A stretch of 12,259 nt of DNA from the NCBI GenBank assembly GCA_964528575.1, contig CAZGTQ010000337.1, positions 1 through 12,259 on the forward strand, read 5' to 3'. Origin of the DNA: CAZGTQ01 sp964528575 (GTDB lineage: Bacteria; Planctomycetota; UBA1135; GCA-002686595). The notes under the pieces are model-generated. The model was not told the origin of the DNA and did no database searches. It saw only the letters and a list, made by a program, of their open reading frames with translations. Both the position numbers and the translations under genes were made by a program. Of the stretch, positions 1-5,298 are shown one piece after another (position 1 is the stretch's first letter; each line of letters starts with the position of its first letter).

Positions 1-1
1 C

Positions 2-244
2 GCGCTCGTCGCCGCGGGGGTCGGCGGCGCGGCGGTGGCGCTCGCCGCGCTTGCGCCCGGGCTCGGTGTGGCCGGCGCGCTGGCCGCCGCGCTCGCACAG
101 GCGGCGCTGCTCGGCTTCGCCGGGGCGTTGCGCGCGGCGTACTGGGCGCAGGTCTACCCGGCGCTGGGGGGGATCCGCGTCGGAGCGGAGCTGACGCCGG
201 CGGCGTCGAGTGCGCGGAAAGCGGCGAGCCGCGGGAAGCCTTGA
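2..244 (+). CDS. 3' end of a hydrophobic protein, function unknown (5' partial)
   Basis: The frame is open from the window edge to a TGA at 242-244, so about 80 C-terminal residues are visible. The first two thirds are almost entirely Ala, Leu, Gly and Val and look like one or two membrane-spanning segments. An amphipathic stretch with Tyr-Trp and Arg follows, then a short basic Ala/Ser/Lys-rich tail ending SRGKP. This resembles the C-terminus of a polytopic inner-membrane protein, but no family motif is visible and I do not assign a function. It is read toward the leftward tRNA gene and ends directly at a 16-bp tandem repeat. The reading frame is supported by GC-rich third codon positions and by its plausible membrane-protein character. 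The composition is so skewed that a spurious frame cannot be fully excluded. Confidence 0.5.
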   Translation, partial: ALVAAGVGGAAVALAALAPGLGVAGALAAALAQAALLGFAGALRAAYWAQVYPALGGIRVGAELTPAASSARKAASRGKP

Positions 245-292
245 GCCGGTGCGCTGGCAAGCCGGTGCGCTGGCAAGCCGGTGCGCTGGCAA
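245..292. repeat. 3 x 16-bp perfect tandem repeat
   Basis: Three identical head-to-tail copies of GCCGGTGCGCTGGCAA begin on the base after the stop codon of the upstream partial gene and end just before the tRNA-Lys. Each unit is a near-palindrome (GCCGG-TGCG-CTGGC, with one G-U pair as RNA). A plus-strand transcript could therefore form three small hairpins in series, possibly acting as a terminator or transcript-end structure. Confidence 0.9.
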
Positions 293-308
293 GCAGAGCG
301 TCGTGAGG

Positions 309-384
309 TGGTGAGGGCACCAGGGCTCGAACCTGGGACCTACTGGTTAAAAGCCAGTTGCTCTACCAACTGAGCTATGCCCCC
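309..384 (-). tRNA. tRNA-Lys, anticodon UUU, CCA encoded
   Basis: The reverse complement folds as a complete 76-nt tRNA. The acceptor stem pairs GGGGGCA with TGCCCTC (one G-U). The D arm is AGCTCAGTTGGTAGAGC. The anticodon stem ACTGG/CCAGT encloses the loop CTTTTAA, which places TTT at the anticodon. The T arm is CCAGG-TTCGAGC-CCTGG. The discriminator is A and the 3' CCA is encoded in the DNA (complement of 309-311). The UUU anticodon reads both lysine codons through wobble. The gene lies 62 nt downstream of the frr stop codon on the same strand, with no obvious promoter between them, so it may be co-transcribed with the rpsB-tsf-pyrH-frr operon and released by RNase processing. Short tandem repeats flank it on both sides. 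Confidence 0.97.
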
Positions 385-418
385 ACACGATGCGCCGAAC
401 GACACGGTGCGCCGAACG
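385..418. repeat. 2 x 17-bp tandem repeat abutting the tRNA 5' end
   Basis: Two head-to-tail copies of ACACG(A/G)TGCGCCGAACG differ at one position. The first copy begins on the base next to the tRNA 5' end, so in a leftward transcript both copies lie in the tRNA 5' leader. The core CGGTGCGC is shared with the 16-bp repeat on the other side of the tRNA. Confidence 0.8.
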
Positions 419-421
419 ACG

Positions 422-441
422 CGTCAGGATAGCGCCTGACG
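422..441 (-). promoter_or_regulatory. Small hairpin between frr and tRNA-Lys
   Basis: The leftward transcript can form CGTCAGG-CGCTAT-CCTGACG, a perfect 7-bp stem with a 6-nt loop starting 5 nt after the frr stop codon. No U-run follows, so it is not a classical intrinsic terminator. It may be a processing or stability element between the mRNA and the tRNA part of a joint transcript. Confidence 0.5.
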
Positions 442-446
442 GCCGA

Positions 447-1007
447 TCAGACCTCCATGATCTCGTCGACCTTCTTCTTCATCACCGCGTCGATCTTCCC
501 CTCGTACTCCTTCAGGAGGTCCTGGATCTCCTGGTGGAGCTTGTGGTTCTGATCCTCGGTGACCTCGCCGGCCTTCGCCATCGCGTCGGCCTGCTTGTTC
601 GACTCTCGGCGCCCGTTGCGCATCGCGACGCGCGCCTCCTCGCACAGCTCCTTCACCTTGGCGCCGTACTTGTTGCGCTGCTCGCCCGACAACGCCGGCA
701 GCGAGATGCGCAGCACCTTGCCGTCGTCCTGCGGCGAGGAGCCGAGGTCCGACTGCATGATCGACTTCGACAGCTCCTTCAGGATCGAAGGGTCGAACGG
801 CTTGATCACGATCTGCCGCGGCTCGGGGATCGAGATCGACGCCATCTGCGAGATCGGCGTCGGCGTGCCGTAGTAGTCGACGCGGATGTTCTCGACCAGC
901 GCGCTCGACGCCCGGCCCGTGCGGATCGAGCGCAGCATGTCCTGCAGGTGCTCGAGCGCCTTCTTGAACCGGTCGACGGCCTCTTTGCGGAGTTCTGCCT
1001 CGCTCAT
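447..1007 (-). CDS. frr: Ribosome recycling factor
   Basis: The product is 186 residues, matching the usual length of about 185 for RRF. With EF-G it splits post-termination 70S ribosomes in the cytoplasm. Family hallmarks are visible: the N-terminal helix beginning SEAELRKEAVDRFKKALEHL, the conserved RTGRASSALVENIRVDYYG segment leading into the beta-domain with GTPTPISQMASI and PEPRQIVIKPFD, and the long C-terminal helix with NKQADAMAKAGEVTEDQ and KIDAVMKKKVDEIMEV. The start at 1007 is chosen because homology begins there, because AGGAG lies 6 nt upstream, and because the ATG overlaps the pyrH stop (ATGA, 4-nt overlap), which suggests translational coupling. It is the last protein gene of the rpsB-tsf-pyrH-frr operon, a common bacterial order. 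Longer in-frame starts would run into pyrH and are rejected. Confidence 0.98.
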   Translation of the reverse strand: MSEAELRKEAVDRFKKALEHLQDMLRSIRTGRASSALVENIRVDYYGTPTPISQMASISIPEPRQIVIKPFDPSILKELSKSIMQSDLGSSPQDDGKVLRISLPALSGEQRNKYGAKVKELCEEARVAMRNGRRESNKQADAMAKAGEVTEDQNHKLHQEIQDLLKEYEGKIDAVMKKKVDEIMEV

Positions 1008-1720
1008 GCCTCGCTCCTGATCGTCGTGCCGATCGGCTCGCCGCGGATCACGCGCTCGATGTTGCCCTCCTCGAAGAGGTCGAACACGACGATCGGCAGA
1101 CGGTGCTCCATGCACAGGGTGATCGCGGTCCCGTCCATCACGCGCAGGCCGCGGTTCAGGACGTCGAGATACGTCAGATCGCGGTAACGCTCGGCCTGCG
1201 GGTCGCGCTTTGGATCGGCGCTGTACACCCCGTCGACCTTGGTCGCCTTGAGCAACACTTCACAAGACAGCTCGGTCGCGCGCAACGCCGCGGCGGTGTC
1301 CGTGGTGAAAAACGGGTTGCCCGTGCCGCCCGCCAACACGATCGTGCGACCGCGCTCGAGGTGAGCGAGAGCGCGCCGCCGCACGTACGGCTCCGCGACC
1401 GGCGAGACGTTCGTCGCCGAGAGCACGCGGCACTCGGCGCCCGCCTGCTCGATCGCCTCGGAGAGCGCGAGCGCGTTGATCACGGTGCCGAGCATGCCCA
1501 TGTAGTCGGAGGTCGCCCGGCTCGCTCCCATCTTGCTGAACTCCGCGCCGCGCAGGATGTTCCCGCCGCCGACGACCACGGCGGTCTCGACGCCGACGAG
1601 GCCGATGCGCGCGACCTGGCGCGCGACGGCGTTCACCGCGTCGGGATCGATGCCGTGGCCGGTCTGCGGGTCCCCCAGCGCCTCCCCGGACAGCTTGAGC
1701 AGGATCCGGTGGTACGACAT
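1004..1720 (-). CDS. pyrH: Uridylate kinase (UMP kinase)
   Basis: The 238-residue product has the usual length of bacterial UMP kinase, the hexameric amino-acid-kinase-fold enzyme that converts UMP and ATP to UDP and ADP in pyrimidine synthesis. Motifs in order are LLKLSGEAL near residue 10 (phosphate binding), VVVGGGNILRG near 50, ATSDYMGMLGTVINALAL near 70-87 (UMP and oligomer contacts), GGTGNPFFTTDTAAALRA near 131-148, and KATKVDGVYSADPKRDP near 158-174 (ATP side). The C-terminal DGTAITLC and the VVFDLF strand are present. The ATG at 1720 gives the canonical N-terminus but has no Shine-Dalgarno sequence. It lies only 17 nt after the tsf stop, so re-initiation or coupling is likely. Its stop overlaps the frr start by 4 nt. 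No key residue appears to be missing. Confidence 0.98.
   Translation of the reverse strand: MSYHRILLKLSGEALGDPQTGHGIDPDAVNAVARQVARIGLVGVETAVVVGGGNILRGAEFSKMGASRATSDYMGMLGTVINALALSEAIEQAGAECRVLSATNVSPVAEPYVRRRALAHLERGRTIVLAGGTGNPFFTTDTAAALRATELSCEVLLKATKVDGVYSADPKRDPQAERYRDLTYLDVLNRGLRVMDGTAITLCMEHRLPIVVFDLFEEGNIERVIRGEPIGTTIRSEA
1014..1018 (-). promoter_or_regulatory. Ribosome binding site of frr
   Basis: AGGAG lies 6 nt before the frr ATG, inside the last codons of pyrH. It is one of only two clear Shine-Dalgarno sequences in the window and fixes the frr start. Confidence 0.7.
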
Positions 1721-1737
1721 GCGCGCCGCGGCCGCCG

Positions 1738-2580
1738 TCAGCCGCCGATCTTGAAGTGGGCGAAGCCCTCGATGCGGGTGCCCTGGCCGAGCTCCTGCAC
1801 GAGCGCCTTCTCGACCGACAGCTTGTCGTCGTGGATCCACGGCTGCTCGGGCAGCACCTGCGACGCGTAGAACTTCTCCATCTTGCCCGCGAGGATCTTC
1901 TCCTGGATGTCCGCCGGCTTGTTGGCGACGGAGTCGCGGTGGATGTCCTTCTCGCGCTCGATGAGCTCGGCCGGCACGTCGCCGCGCCGGCAGAACGGCG
2001 GCGCGTGCACGACGATGTGCTGGCAGACCGCCTTGAGCGGAGCGGCGGCCTTCTCGCGCTGCGCCTTCGTCGTCACCGACACGAGCGCGCTCTGGCGGTC
2101 GTCGTGGTGCACGTACGCCGCGACCCAGCCCTCGGGGTTGTCGAAGAGCTCGCAGCGCGCGATGTTCATGTTCTCGCCGAGCGAGCCGATCAGCTCCTTG
2201 AGCGCCTGCTCGACCTTCACGCCGCCCTGGTACGGCTGCTGGAGCAGCGCGTCGACGTCGGCCGGCTCTTGCTCGAGCACGTGGTTGGCGAGGTTGTCGA
2301 GGAACGCGACGAACTGCGGCGTCTTCGCGACGAAGTCGGTCTCGCAGGTGACGGCGATCATCGCGCCTTTGCGCCCGCTGTCGTCGATCGCGGCGTAGAC
2401 CCGGCCCTCGCCCATCTCGCGCGAGGCCTTCTTCGCCGCGGTCGCCTGGCCCTTCTTGCGCAGCCAATCGACGGCGGCATCGAAGTCGCCGTTCGTCTCG
2501 GCCAACGCCTTCTTGCAGTCCATCATGCCGGCGCCCGTCTGGGCGCGCAGCTCGCTCACCATCTTCGCCGTAATCGCCAT
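1738..2580 (-). CDS. tsf: Elongation factor Ts
   Basis: The 280-residue product is EF-Ts, the nucleotide exchange factor that removes GDP from EF-Tu. Residues 1-50 form the UBA-like N-terminal domain with the signature VSELRAQTGAGMMDCKKAL and the following NGDFDAAVDWLRKKG. The core contains CETDFVAKTPQFVAFLDNLA near residues 79-98, the TDFV motif that inserts into EF-Tu. Two sub-domains follow, with the second EF-Ts signature-like region and the coiled part EREKDIHRDSVANKPADIQEKILAGK. The length and C-terminus (HFKIGG) are normal. The start at 2580 is set by homology. Upstream there is only a weak purine stretch (CGAGAAC), not a proper ribosome binding site. A 230-nt spacer separates it from rpsB and 17 nt from pyrH. 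Confidence 0.98.
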   Translation of the reverse strand: MAITAKMVSELRAQTGAGMMDCKKALAETNGDFDAAVDWLRKKGQATAAKKASREMGEGRVYAAIDDSGRKGAMIAVTCETDFVAKTPQFVAFLDNLANHVLEQEPADVDALLQQPYQGGVKVEQALKELIGSLGENMNIARCELFDNPEGWVAAYVHHDDRQSALVSVTTKAQREKAAAPLKAVCQHIVVHAPPFCRRGDVPAELIEREKDIHRDSVANKPADIQEKILAGKMEKFYASQVLPEQPWIHDDKLSVEKALVQELGQGTRIEGFAHFKIGG

Positions 2581-2810
2581 GTTCTCGTTCGCGGTCGGGT
2601 GCGGCCCGGTGCCGGGCGCGCCGCCGGTCTGGGCGCCGCGCCGATCGATCGAAGGAGGTCCGCGCCGCATCGTGGCGGCGGACGAGCGAAGGCGCCGGCG
2701 GCGCCCCGCAGAGCTCGTCGTGCGCCCGCTCGCTGAGCGGGTGCACGTGGTCGGATGAGCGCGACTCGGAGCCGGGCCCCGGGTCGTTTCGGTGTCGTTG
2801 CGGTGTCGTT
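2581..2810 (-). promoter_or_regulatory. rpsB-tsf spacer with a strong 27-nt hairpin (2720-2746)
   Basis: This 230-nt spacer is long for adjacent operon genes. Leftward RNA can form GTGCACCCGCTC-AGC-GAGCGGGCGCAC at 2720-2746: 12 positions with a single A-C mismatch and a 3-nt loop. It has no U-run. An attenuating or processing element between rpsB and tsf is plausible, as partial attenuation is known at this position in E. coli. On the transcript strand 2652-2659 reads ACCTCCTT, identical to the anti-Shine-Dalgarno core. The spacer also holds short ACGACACCG and ACGACCC repeats near its rpsB side. No convincing reading frame is present. Confidence 0.55.
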
Positions 2811-3875
2811 TCAGTCGCGCCGCGGTGCGACGTGCTCGTGGGCGACGTGGTCGCCCTGAGTCGATGCGTCGTCGGAACCGTCCGGCGCGCCCTCCTCCGA
2901 CTTCGCATCGCCGGAGGCCGCCTCGCCGCCGCTCGCGCCGGCGACCTGGCCCGCCGTCTCGCCGGCACGCGTGCTCGGCTGCGCGCCGGGCTGCGCGCCG
3001 GGCTGCGCACCGGGCTGCGCGCCGGGCTGCGCGTCGGGCCGAGCGCCGGTCTGCGGGCCGGCCGGAGCGGCGCTCCGGGGCGCCGCGGGACGCGGCCGCG
3101 GCGGGCGCTGGCCGCGCGTGGGACGCGGATCGTCGCCGACCGGCATGTCTTCGTTGCGCTCCGCCGCACCCATCGTCGCGACGCGCTCGCGCGCGTTGGC
3201 CGCGCCCTCCTCGACCGCCGCCGCGAGGCGCTCGATCAGGAGCCGCACCGACTTGAGCGCGTCGTCGTTGCCGGGGATGACGATGTCGCACATCTCCGGG
3301 TCGCAGTCCGTGTCGAGCAGACCGATGACGGCGACGCCCATCTTGCGCGCCTCGCGCACGGCGTTCGCCTCGCGCGCGGGATCGACGACGACCATCGCGC
3401 CGGGGATGCCGACCATCTCGCGGATGCCGCCGAGGTTGCGGATGATCTTGCGCTTCTGGCGGCGCAGCGACGAGATCTCCTTCTTCTTGAGCTGCGCCAT
3501 CTTGCCGTCCTCCTCCATCGTCTCGAGCTCCTCGAGGCGACGCAGGCGGCTGCGGATGACGGAGAAGTTCGTCAGCGTGCCGCCGATCCAGCGCTCGATG
3601 ACGACGGGCATCCCGGTGCGTTGACCGGTCTCCTGCACGACGCCCTTGACCTGCCGCTTGGTGCCGACCCAAAGGATCTGCGAACCTTCGGCCGCCAGGT
3701 GGTACAGGACGTTCTCCGCCCGCAGGAGACCGCGGATGGTCTCGCGCAGGTCGATGATGTGGATCAGGTTGCGCCGGCCGTGGATGTACGGCGCCATCTT
3801 CGGATTCCACCGCGACACGCGGCATCCGAAGTGCACACCTGCTTCGATCAGGTCTTGGATGTTGACGGATTGCAT
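2811..3875 (-). CDS. rpsB: Small ribosomal subunit protein uS2 with a long C-terminal extension
   Basis: The product is 354 residues against about 240 for E. coli S2. Residues 1-230 are a complete S2 core: IEAGVHFGCRVSRWNPKMAPYI at the N-terminus, RRNLIHIIDLRETIRGLL, the helical hairpin IERWIGGTLTNFSVIRSRLRRLEEL, KKKEISSLRRQKRKIIRNLGGI, and VVVDPAREANAVREARKMG followed by VIGLLDTDCDPEMCDIVIPGNDDA. From about residue 231 an extension begins that is rich in Pro, Ala, Gly and Arg, includes an AQPG repeat near 281-300, and ends in an acidic Gly/Ser/Asp segment. It is predicted to be disordered. Cys replaces the usual His in the GVHFGH motif. The start at 3875 is set by homology. The frame stays open to 4202 upstream, but that stretch is low-complexity leader. 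No Shine-Dalgarno sequence is visible. Confidence 0.97.
   Translation of the reverse strand: MQSVNIQDLIEAGVHFGCRVSRWNPKMAPYIHGRRNLIHIIDLRETIRGLLRAENVLYHLAAEGSQILWVGTKRQVKGVVQETGQRTGMPVVIERWIGGTLTNFSVIRSRLRRLEELETMEEDGKMAQLKKKEISSLRRQKRKIIRNLGGIREMVGIPGAMVVVDPAREANAVREARKMGVAVIGLLDTDCDPEMCDIVIPGNDDALKSVRLLIERLAAAVEEGAANARERVATMGAAERNEDMPVGDDPRPTRGQRPPRPRPAAPRSAAPAGPQTGARPDAQPGAQPGAQPGAQPGAQPSTRAGETAGQVAGASGGEAASGDAKSEEGAPDGSDDASTQGDHVAHEHVAPRRD
2977..3036 (-). repeat. 5 x 12-bp in-frame repeat in rpsB tail (AQPG repeat)
   Basis: Five consecutive 12-bp units (plus strand GGCTGCGCGCCG, two with one substitution) encode repeated Gly-Ala-Gln-Pro, with Asp-Ala-Gln-Pro in the first encoded unit. 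The unit is a multiple of three, so copy-number change would preserve the frame. The near-identity of the units suggests recent slippage expansion. Confidence 0.9.
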
Positions 3876-4179
3876 GAGCGTGAAGAGAGAATGACGCGCG
3901 GCGAACGCGACCGGCGCCGGAGACGACAGACTGACCGAGCAGAGCGCTCGAGCCGGACCGCGAGACGCACGACCCACGGCCGGAACGAACGACCCGGGCG
4001 ACGCGCGCGCGGCACCCGGGAGAGGAGCGGAGGCGGAGCCCCGCACGGATCGAGAGGCACGACCCGGTCGGAGAGAGCCCGTACGAAACGAACCCGGTCC
4101 AGGGGGTGAAACGACCCGCGCTACCGACGTCTCGGGAGGCGGCCCCGAGACGTACCCCCCGACCCGGTTTCGGGGCGAG
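3876..4179 (-). promoter_or_regulatory. rpsB 5' leader with inverted repeat and repeated heptamer
   Basis: About 300 nt separate the predicted promoter from the rpsB ATG, without a convincing gene. Near the 5' end, 4127-4153 forms a perfect 10-bp inverted repeat ACGTCTCGGG-N7-CCCGAGACGT. Downstream the transcript strand carries four exact copies of GGGTCGT (plus-strand ACGACCC at 3969-3975, 3989-3995, 4059-4065 and 4111-4117), with a near copy at 4088-4095. Two 15-bp blocks (3961-3975 and 4051-4065) match at 14 positions and are spaced exactly 90 bp apart. S2 autoregulates its own mRNA leader in several bacteria, so a regulatory RNA leader is a reasonable inference, but no known S2-binding motif was recognised. 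Confidence 0.5.
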
Positions 4180-4207
4180 ATTCTACCGGGGGCAGGTGTC
4201 AAGTCAA
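4180..4207 (-). promoter_or_regulatory. Sigma70-type promoter for the rpsB operon
   Basis: On the minus strand TTGACT (4207-4202) is followed by a 16-bp spacer and TAGAAT (4185-4180). Both hexamers are close to the TTGACA/TATAAT consensus, which stands out in such GC-rich DNA. Transcription would begin near 4173 and run leftward into the rpsB leader. A second, overlapping TTGACA lies 5 bp downstream of the start of TTGACT but has poor spacing to the -10 box. Confidence 0.75.
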
Positions 4208-4277
4208 ACCAGCTGCTCGCCCCGCGGCCCCACGATTTCCGCCTCGGAGCGGGACTTCAAAGCAATTTCCTAGCAGA

Positions 4278-5285
4278 ATGGACGTCCGCGGCGCTCGCAC
4301 GCAAGAAGTGCGCCCGCGGGCCGTCCGCCCCCCCACCTCGATGAGCCCCGACCCCCTGATCCTCGTCTGCGACCACCGCGGCGACCGCACGGCGGCGCTC
4401 GTGCGCCTCTTCTCGGACGAGGGCGTGCGGGTCGCGACGACGGCGAACCTGCGCCGCACGCTCCAGCGCATCGAGCGGGACCAGCCGGAGCTGATCGTCG
4501 TGCGGCCGCTCGTCCCCGGCGGACGGGTCGAGCTCGAGGCGATCGACGGCGCGCGCGCCGGCGACGCGCCGATCCCGATGCTGGTCGTCGCCGACCGCGC
4601 GGACCCGGGCCCGGCGCTCGAGGCGACGGCTTGCCTCACGACGAGCGCGTGGGACCTCGTGTACGACGACGCCCCGCGCGCCGAGATCGAGGTGCGGCTC
4701 GCGAAGCTCGACCACGCGGTGCGCGCGCTGCAGGAGATGCGCGAGCTGCGCCACCGCGCGCTGCACGACGACCGCACCGACCTCTTGCGGCCGGGCACGT
4801 TCGAGGCGCGCCTGCGCGAGCACTTCTCCGCGGCGCAACGTCACAAGATCGAGCTCGCGTTCGTCCTGATCGACCTCGACAAGTTCGGCCAGATCAACAA
4901 GCGCTTCGACCACACCGTCGGCGACGCGTTGATCGAGCGGGTCGGCCACGCGATCCGCTTCGCGCTGCGCGCGGAGGACGTCGCCGGGCGCCTCGGCGGC
5001 GACGAGTTCGGCGTCGTGCTCCCCTACACGAAGAAGGTCGACGCCGCGCGCGTCGTCAACCGCCTGCTCGACGAGATCCGCTCGCGGTCCGGCCGGCCCG
5101 CCGGCGCGCTCGAGCAGATCGACGTGAGCGCGAGCATCGGCTTCGAGACGTTCGACGGGAACGACCTCGTCGATTACGAGACGCTGCGCCTGCACGCCGA
5201 GCGCGCGATGCGCGCGGCGAAGGTCGCGGGCGGCGACCGCGCGCTCTACTACCGCAACCTCCGCCCGGAGGCGGACAGCGCGTAG
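4278..5285 (+). CDS. Diguanylate cyclase: degenerate receiver domain plus GGDEF
   Basis: The predicted cytoplasmic protein is 335 residues, or 314 if translation starts at the in-frame ATG at 4341, just before the first domain strand. Residues 26-145 look like a response-regulator receiver, with strands LILVCD, ELIVVRP and MLVVAD. Arg76 occupies the phosphoryl-acceptor Asp position and the conserved Lys near the end is missing, so phosphorylation is unlikely. A helical linker (143-165) leads to a GGDEF domain at about 165-328. That domain has FVLIDLDKFGQINKRFDHTVGD, an intact GGDEF at 240-244, and RAED at 231-234 exactly five residues upstream, matching the RxxD inhibitory site. It should therefore make cyclic di-GMP from two GTP with product inhibition. 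The usual DxLTGLxNR motif is degenerate (DDRTDLLRPGTF). The signal it senses is unknown. It is divergent from rpsB, and neither start has a ribosome binding site. Confidence 0.9.
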   Translation: MDVRGARTQEVRPRAVRPPTSMSPDPLILVCDHRGDRTAALVRLFSDEGVRVATTANLRRTLQRIERDQPELIVVRPLVPGGRVELEAIDGARAGDAPIPMLVVADRADPGPALEATACLTTSAWDLVYDDAPRAEIEVRLAKLDHAVRALQEMRELRHRALHDDRTDLLRPGTFEARLREHFSAAQRHKIELAFVLIDLDKFGQINKRFDHTVGDALIERVGHAIRFALRAEDVAGRLGGDEFGVVLPYTKKVDAARVVNRLLDEIRSRSGRPAGALEQIDVSASIGFETFDGNDLVDYETLRLHAERAMRAAKVAGGDRALYYRNLRPEADSA

Positions 5286-5298
5286 AGCGACCCGCCCG

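Noticed and set aside
309..384. tRNA-Lys as an integration site for a mobile element
   Set aside because: No integrase, no partial tRNA copy and no mobile genes are seen. The neighbouring genes are core genes. The short tandem repeats alone are not enough.
390..1187. Plus-strand 265-codon frame over frr
   Set aside because: It is antisense to frr and pyrH, and its Leu/Val/Arg/Asp repetition is a codon-shadow pattern.
2652..2659. Perfect AAGGAGGT ribosome binding site on the plus strand
   Set aside because: No plausible plus-strand gene starts within a normal distance. The downstream frames are shadows of the spacer and rpsB.
2977..3036. Possible CRISPR or minisatellite array
   Set aside because: The 12-bp units have no spacers, are contiguous and lie in frame in rpsB, so they are a coding repeat.
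3876..4202. N-terminal extension of S2 from an ATG at 4202
   Set aside because: It would start inside the -35 box of the predicted promoter, has low-complexity Arg/Pro/Ser composition, and S2 homology begins at 3875.
5286..5298. Bidirectional terminator between the convergent GGDEF and NPCBM genes
   Set aside because: The 13-bp gap has no stable stem and no T-run.
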